DNA of 20,883 bases, from contig SGPL01000567.1 in assembly GCA_004802705.1 (NCBI GenBank), positions 1 to 20,883 of the forward strand. Reading direction: 5' to 3'. Origin of the DNA: Bondarzewia mesenterica. Lineage: Eukaryota > Basidiomycota > Agaricomycetes > Russulales > Bondarzewiaceae. Shown one piece after another: positions 18,544-20,883 of this stretch (the first letter of the stretch is position 1; every line of letters starts with the position of its first letter). The position numbers and the translations under genes were made by a program. Below the pieces are notes generated by a model, which saw nothing but the letters and a program-made list of their open reading frames with translations, was not told the origin of the DNA and made no database searches.

Positions 18544-20441
18544 AAGGGTATGCACTTTGCGACTGAACAAAGGTTGGAAAAGAGATGTCGTCGGTGTCCA
18601 GTGAAGATATCAACGTCTTTTGTTCACTTCTGAATACCAAAGCACGCTCGCCTGTTGCGAGACGTTGCTTTATTTTTCATGTCACGATCAAGGTGAGTCC
18701 AGCTCTGAGTAACAGGCGGCAATGCGAGCAGAGACTCCCGGACTTGCTCTCCGGCTTCGGTAGAAGGTAATTTCAGAGAGCCGAGAGATGCGTTTCCCGT
18801 CTCCATCGACGGGACGGCGTTCGACGGCACTCAGCCAACGCGATGCTATCGCCTCCGCCAAAGACGCGTCCACGCCATCCGGGAGGTCAAGCAGACTCAG
18901 GCCGACCGTCTCGCGCCCGTCGCGACCGATCTCGAGCTTCTTCTCAAGTCGCGAATTTGGACCCAAAACCAGATTCCCCGAGCGTCAGAAAATGGAAGGA
19001 GGAGGAGGAGCGCGACANAAAAAAAAAAAAACGCAGCCGTGAATCCTGTCGGGATGAGAGACGACGCCGATGCTCTTCCAAGAGCGATGAGTATGGCGAT
19101 AGCGGATGTCTGTCGAGAAGACGTGAACGTGAACGTGGATCTCGGGATGTCAGATGGCGAGAGACGGGCATTGGGCAAGGCTCCCGACGAAGGGAGCCAA
19201 GCATCTAGATTCCGCGACTTTTGCAAGATGATTGGAGAGACGTGTCGCTTCGAGCCCGCGTGTCTGCGATGCTGAACTCGTTCCATAATCCAATAATCCA
19301 GGCGACGCACGCTTGCCTGCACACGCCTGATTGTCCTCCGGAGATTATCTCAGAGTTCTTTTTCCGTGCCCTTCCCGACGATCCTCCGCAGCCGATTTCT
19401 GTCGACGCCGCTCCGATTCTGCACTGGCAAGGTCTGCATGATGGTCAGCTGATCTGTGGTGAATGGCGCCAGGAAAGGAGAGGGAACGATGTGGATGAGC
19501 CTTGAGTTTACACTGCGAGAGCCACAAACACTGCAGCGGCGCAAGGGTACGAGGCGGACAGAGGTCACTGCTCGACGGGTCACTGGAGACTGCAGACAAG
19601 TTGAAGTATCACATAAGTTGCGAGTATCGAAGGCTCGGCTGAGGTAGTGCCGCAGTTGAGAATAGTGGAGAATCCACTTTTCAAGTCGCTCTCGCAGACC
19701 GCTTGATCAGGAATGACCCTTCCTTGAACTCGCCGGATCGCGACGAGTCACGAGCGACCGCGCCGCTCGCCTTCCACTGCCAGGTTCCTGAGACGCAGAC
19801 GACCATCGCGACTCGACGTGATGGGCGTGTTGTTCCAGTGCTTTTGGGCTTCCATGTCGGGACAGGAACACAAGTAAGTTTTGATTGAATCCACATTGAC
19901 TTGTCACTTGATAGCGGTACGGGAGAGATAGGTCGGACTGATACCGTATCCATCCGATCAAAGTTTGCTTTCTTTCCCTCATGAAAGATTGAATGAAGGA
20001 AACATGAGAGTGTGCGGGTCCAGGCCGATTCGGGTCCAGACCTGGAGCTCGAGCGAGCTGGTGTAGAGTTTGATGGGTCTGCGATTCTATCGACGTCCAA
20101 CAAGCTCGGACCAGACCAGTAGCAGGGGCTATGAAATATGTTGGTTGATTCAAGTTTTGATCAGTAGGAGCTGGATCCTGCAGGAAGAGGTGCGGCAGGA
20201 CGGGTGGAAGAGGAAATAAAAAGAGAGCGGTGATTGGAGGAGCGAGCGGGCGTGGCTGTGCGATGGCATTGTCGGAGGCCGAGCACTTGGTCGGAACGGA
20301 GACATGCTCCAGACGGCCGAGAGTCTTTTCTCCTTTCCCCTGCAGTCCTTGTCCCCGCGCCCTATATCAACCTCCCCGTCCATTCGCCCCACAACGTCTT
20401 CCATCCTCACCCACCTCTCTCGCCTCGTCCACAAACTCACC
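18544..20441. other. Gene-poor region between tRNA and phosphatase-like gene
   Basis: About 1.9 kb with overlapping medium frames on both strands, none recognised. One plus-strand frame (18843-19208) is Arg/Ser/Glu-rich and reads through an A run that carries an N at 19018, so its frame cannot be trusted. Another (19221-19505, 94 codons) has balanced composition (TPDCPPEIISEFFFRALPDD) but no clear start or family. Copy B of the direct repeat is at 19613-19774. The last ~80 bp is C/T-rich with ccctatatcaa at about 20360, a plausible promoter for the next gene. Confidence 0.45.
19613..19774. repeat. Diverged direct repeat, copy B
   Basis: Second copy of the repeat at 17269-17423, same orientation, starting 2344 bp downstream. 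Identical blocks in the same order: ATAAGTTGC (19613), CTCGGCTGAG (19634), GTGCCGCAGT (19647), GTGGAGAATCCACTTTT (19665), CCGCTTGATCAGGAATG (19699), GACGAG (19742) and GCCGCTCGCCTTC (19762). The two copies bracket the tRNA-Arg gene. Confidence 0.75.
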
Positions 20442-20883
20442 ATGAACACCACTCCATCATCCACCGTCCCTACCGCAGCAGCTCCAGCCCCTCCCACTGC
20501 TCTTCAAGCCACTCAACTCGCCATCAACGCCCTCCCCACCTCCCCGCGTCCCCTCACCTCCCTCTGCCCACGCCCGATCCCAAACTCCTACTGGGCCACC
20601 CCCCTCCTGCTCGCCTGCGAGTACCCTTGGTCGCCCTACTGCTTCCGCCCAAACCAAAAGCTCGACGTCCTCCTCCAAGCCGGCGTGCGCACCTTCATCG
20701 ACCTCACAGAGTCCGGCGAACTCTCCTCCTACGCCCCCCACCTCGCCGCCCGCGTCGCCCGCGCGAGCATCAACGTCGAGACCGTCGAGTACCACAGCTT
20801 CCCCATCCACGACCGCTCCCTCCCCGAGTCCGTCGACTACGTGTACCGCATCCTCCGCGTGCTGAGGGACAACGAGCGCCGCG
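20442..20883 (+). CDS. Phosphatase-like protein, N-terminal part, cut by window end
   Basis: An ATG after cac at 20442 opens a frame that is still open at the window end, 147 codons with no intron seen. After a Pro/Ala/Thr-rich N-terminus of ~45 residues come PRPIPNSYWATPLLLACEYP, LLQAGVRTFIDLTESGEL, VEYHSFPIHDRSLPESVDYV and YRILRVLRDNE. This layout is the N-terminal half of a cysteine-phosphatase fold (dual-specificity/tyrosine phosphatase-like proteins common in fungi): the GVRTFIDLTE strand, then a loop with Asp, then the helix preceding the catalytic HCxxGxxR. That signature would lie just beyond the window, so activity cannot be confirmed here. The C-rich wobble positions are typical of a well-expressed basidiomycete gene. 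Confidence 0.75.
   Translation, partial: MNTTPSSTVPTAAAPAPPTALQATQLAINALPTSPRPLTSLCPRPIPNSYWATPLLLACEYPWSPYCFRPNQKLDVLLQAGVRTFIDLTESGELSSYAPHLAARVARASINVETVEYHSFPIHDRSLPESVDYVYRILRVLRDNERR

Noticed and set aside
19681..20153. Two overlapping minus-strand ORFs of 140 and 148 codons
   Set aside because: Both run into repeat copy B, and each frame has low-quality, Ser/Arg-rich composition. Copy A does not preserve the frame.
1..20883. CRISPR arrays, bacterial-type operons, intact transposases or reverse transcriptases
   Set aside because: No regularly spaced repeats with unique spacers and no recognisable transposase or polymerase motifs in any frame. The window reads as eukaryotic chromosomal DNA.

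Overview
The window looks like nuclear DNA from a filamentous basidiomycete, most likely an agaricomycete. Genes are split by many short introns (mostly 37-80 nt, GT...AG) into small exons, base composition is balanced to GC-rich, and the recognisable proteins have fungal relatives. All gene models were assembled by hand from splice signals, reading frame and protein-family recognition. No searches were run.

Layout from left to right. Positions 1-1555 hold no confident gene: a degenerate 50-bp tandem repeat at the left edge, an 11-G run and a perfect 19-bp palindrome. At 1556-2921 (+) is an eight-exon SFM1-type SPOUT methyltransferase gene with a 10-nt micro-exon. At 3724-7268 (+) is ATG1, the autophagy-initiating kinase, in twelve exons; it needs one base removed from a C5 run to read through. 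At 8831-10955 (+) is a single-pass, probably vacuolar, Tag1-like membrane protein with two CCACGTGA sites just upstream. At 11619-12046 (-) is the mitochondrial ribosomal protein bL28m. At 13042-14297 (+) is an F-box-like protein. At 14870-17107 (+) is an amino acid/choline-type (APC) permease in eleven exons. At 18434-18516 (+) is an intron-containing tRNA-Arg(ACG), in a 3.3-kb stretch without recognisable protein genes that also carries two diverged copies of a ~155-bp direct repeat. At 20442 to the window end (+) is the N-terminal part of a phosphatase-like protein, cut by the window edge.

Most genes are housekeeping and independent of each other. The one suggestive pairing is ATG1 followed on the same strand by a Tag1-like gene. 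In yeast, Atg1 starts autophagy and Tag1 acts with Atg1-Atg13 to end it during prolonged starvation. I see no evidence of an operon-like system, a CRISPR array or an intact transposon. The features most worth checking are the ATG1 frame break, the SFM1 micro-exon, the ATG1/TAG1 adjacency and the repeat pair around the tRNA gene.
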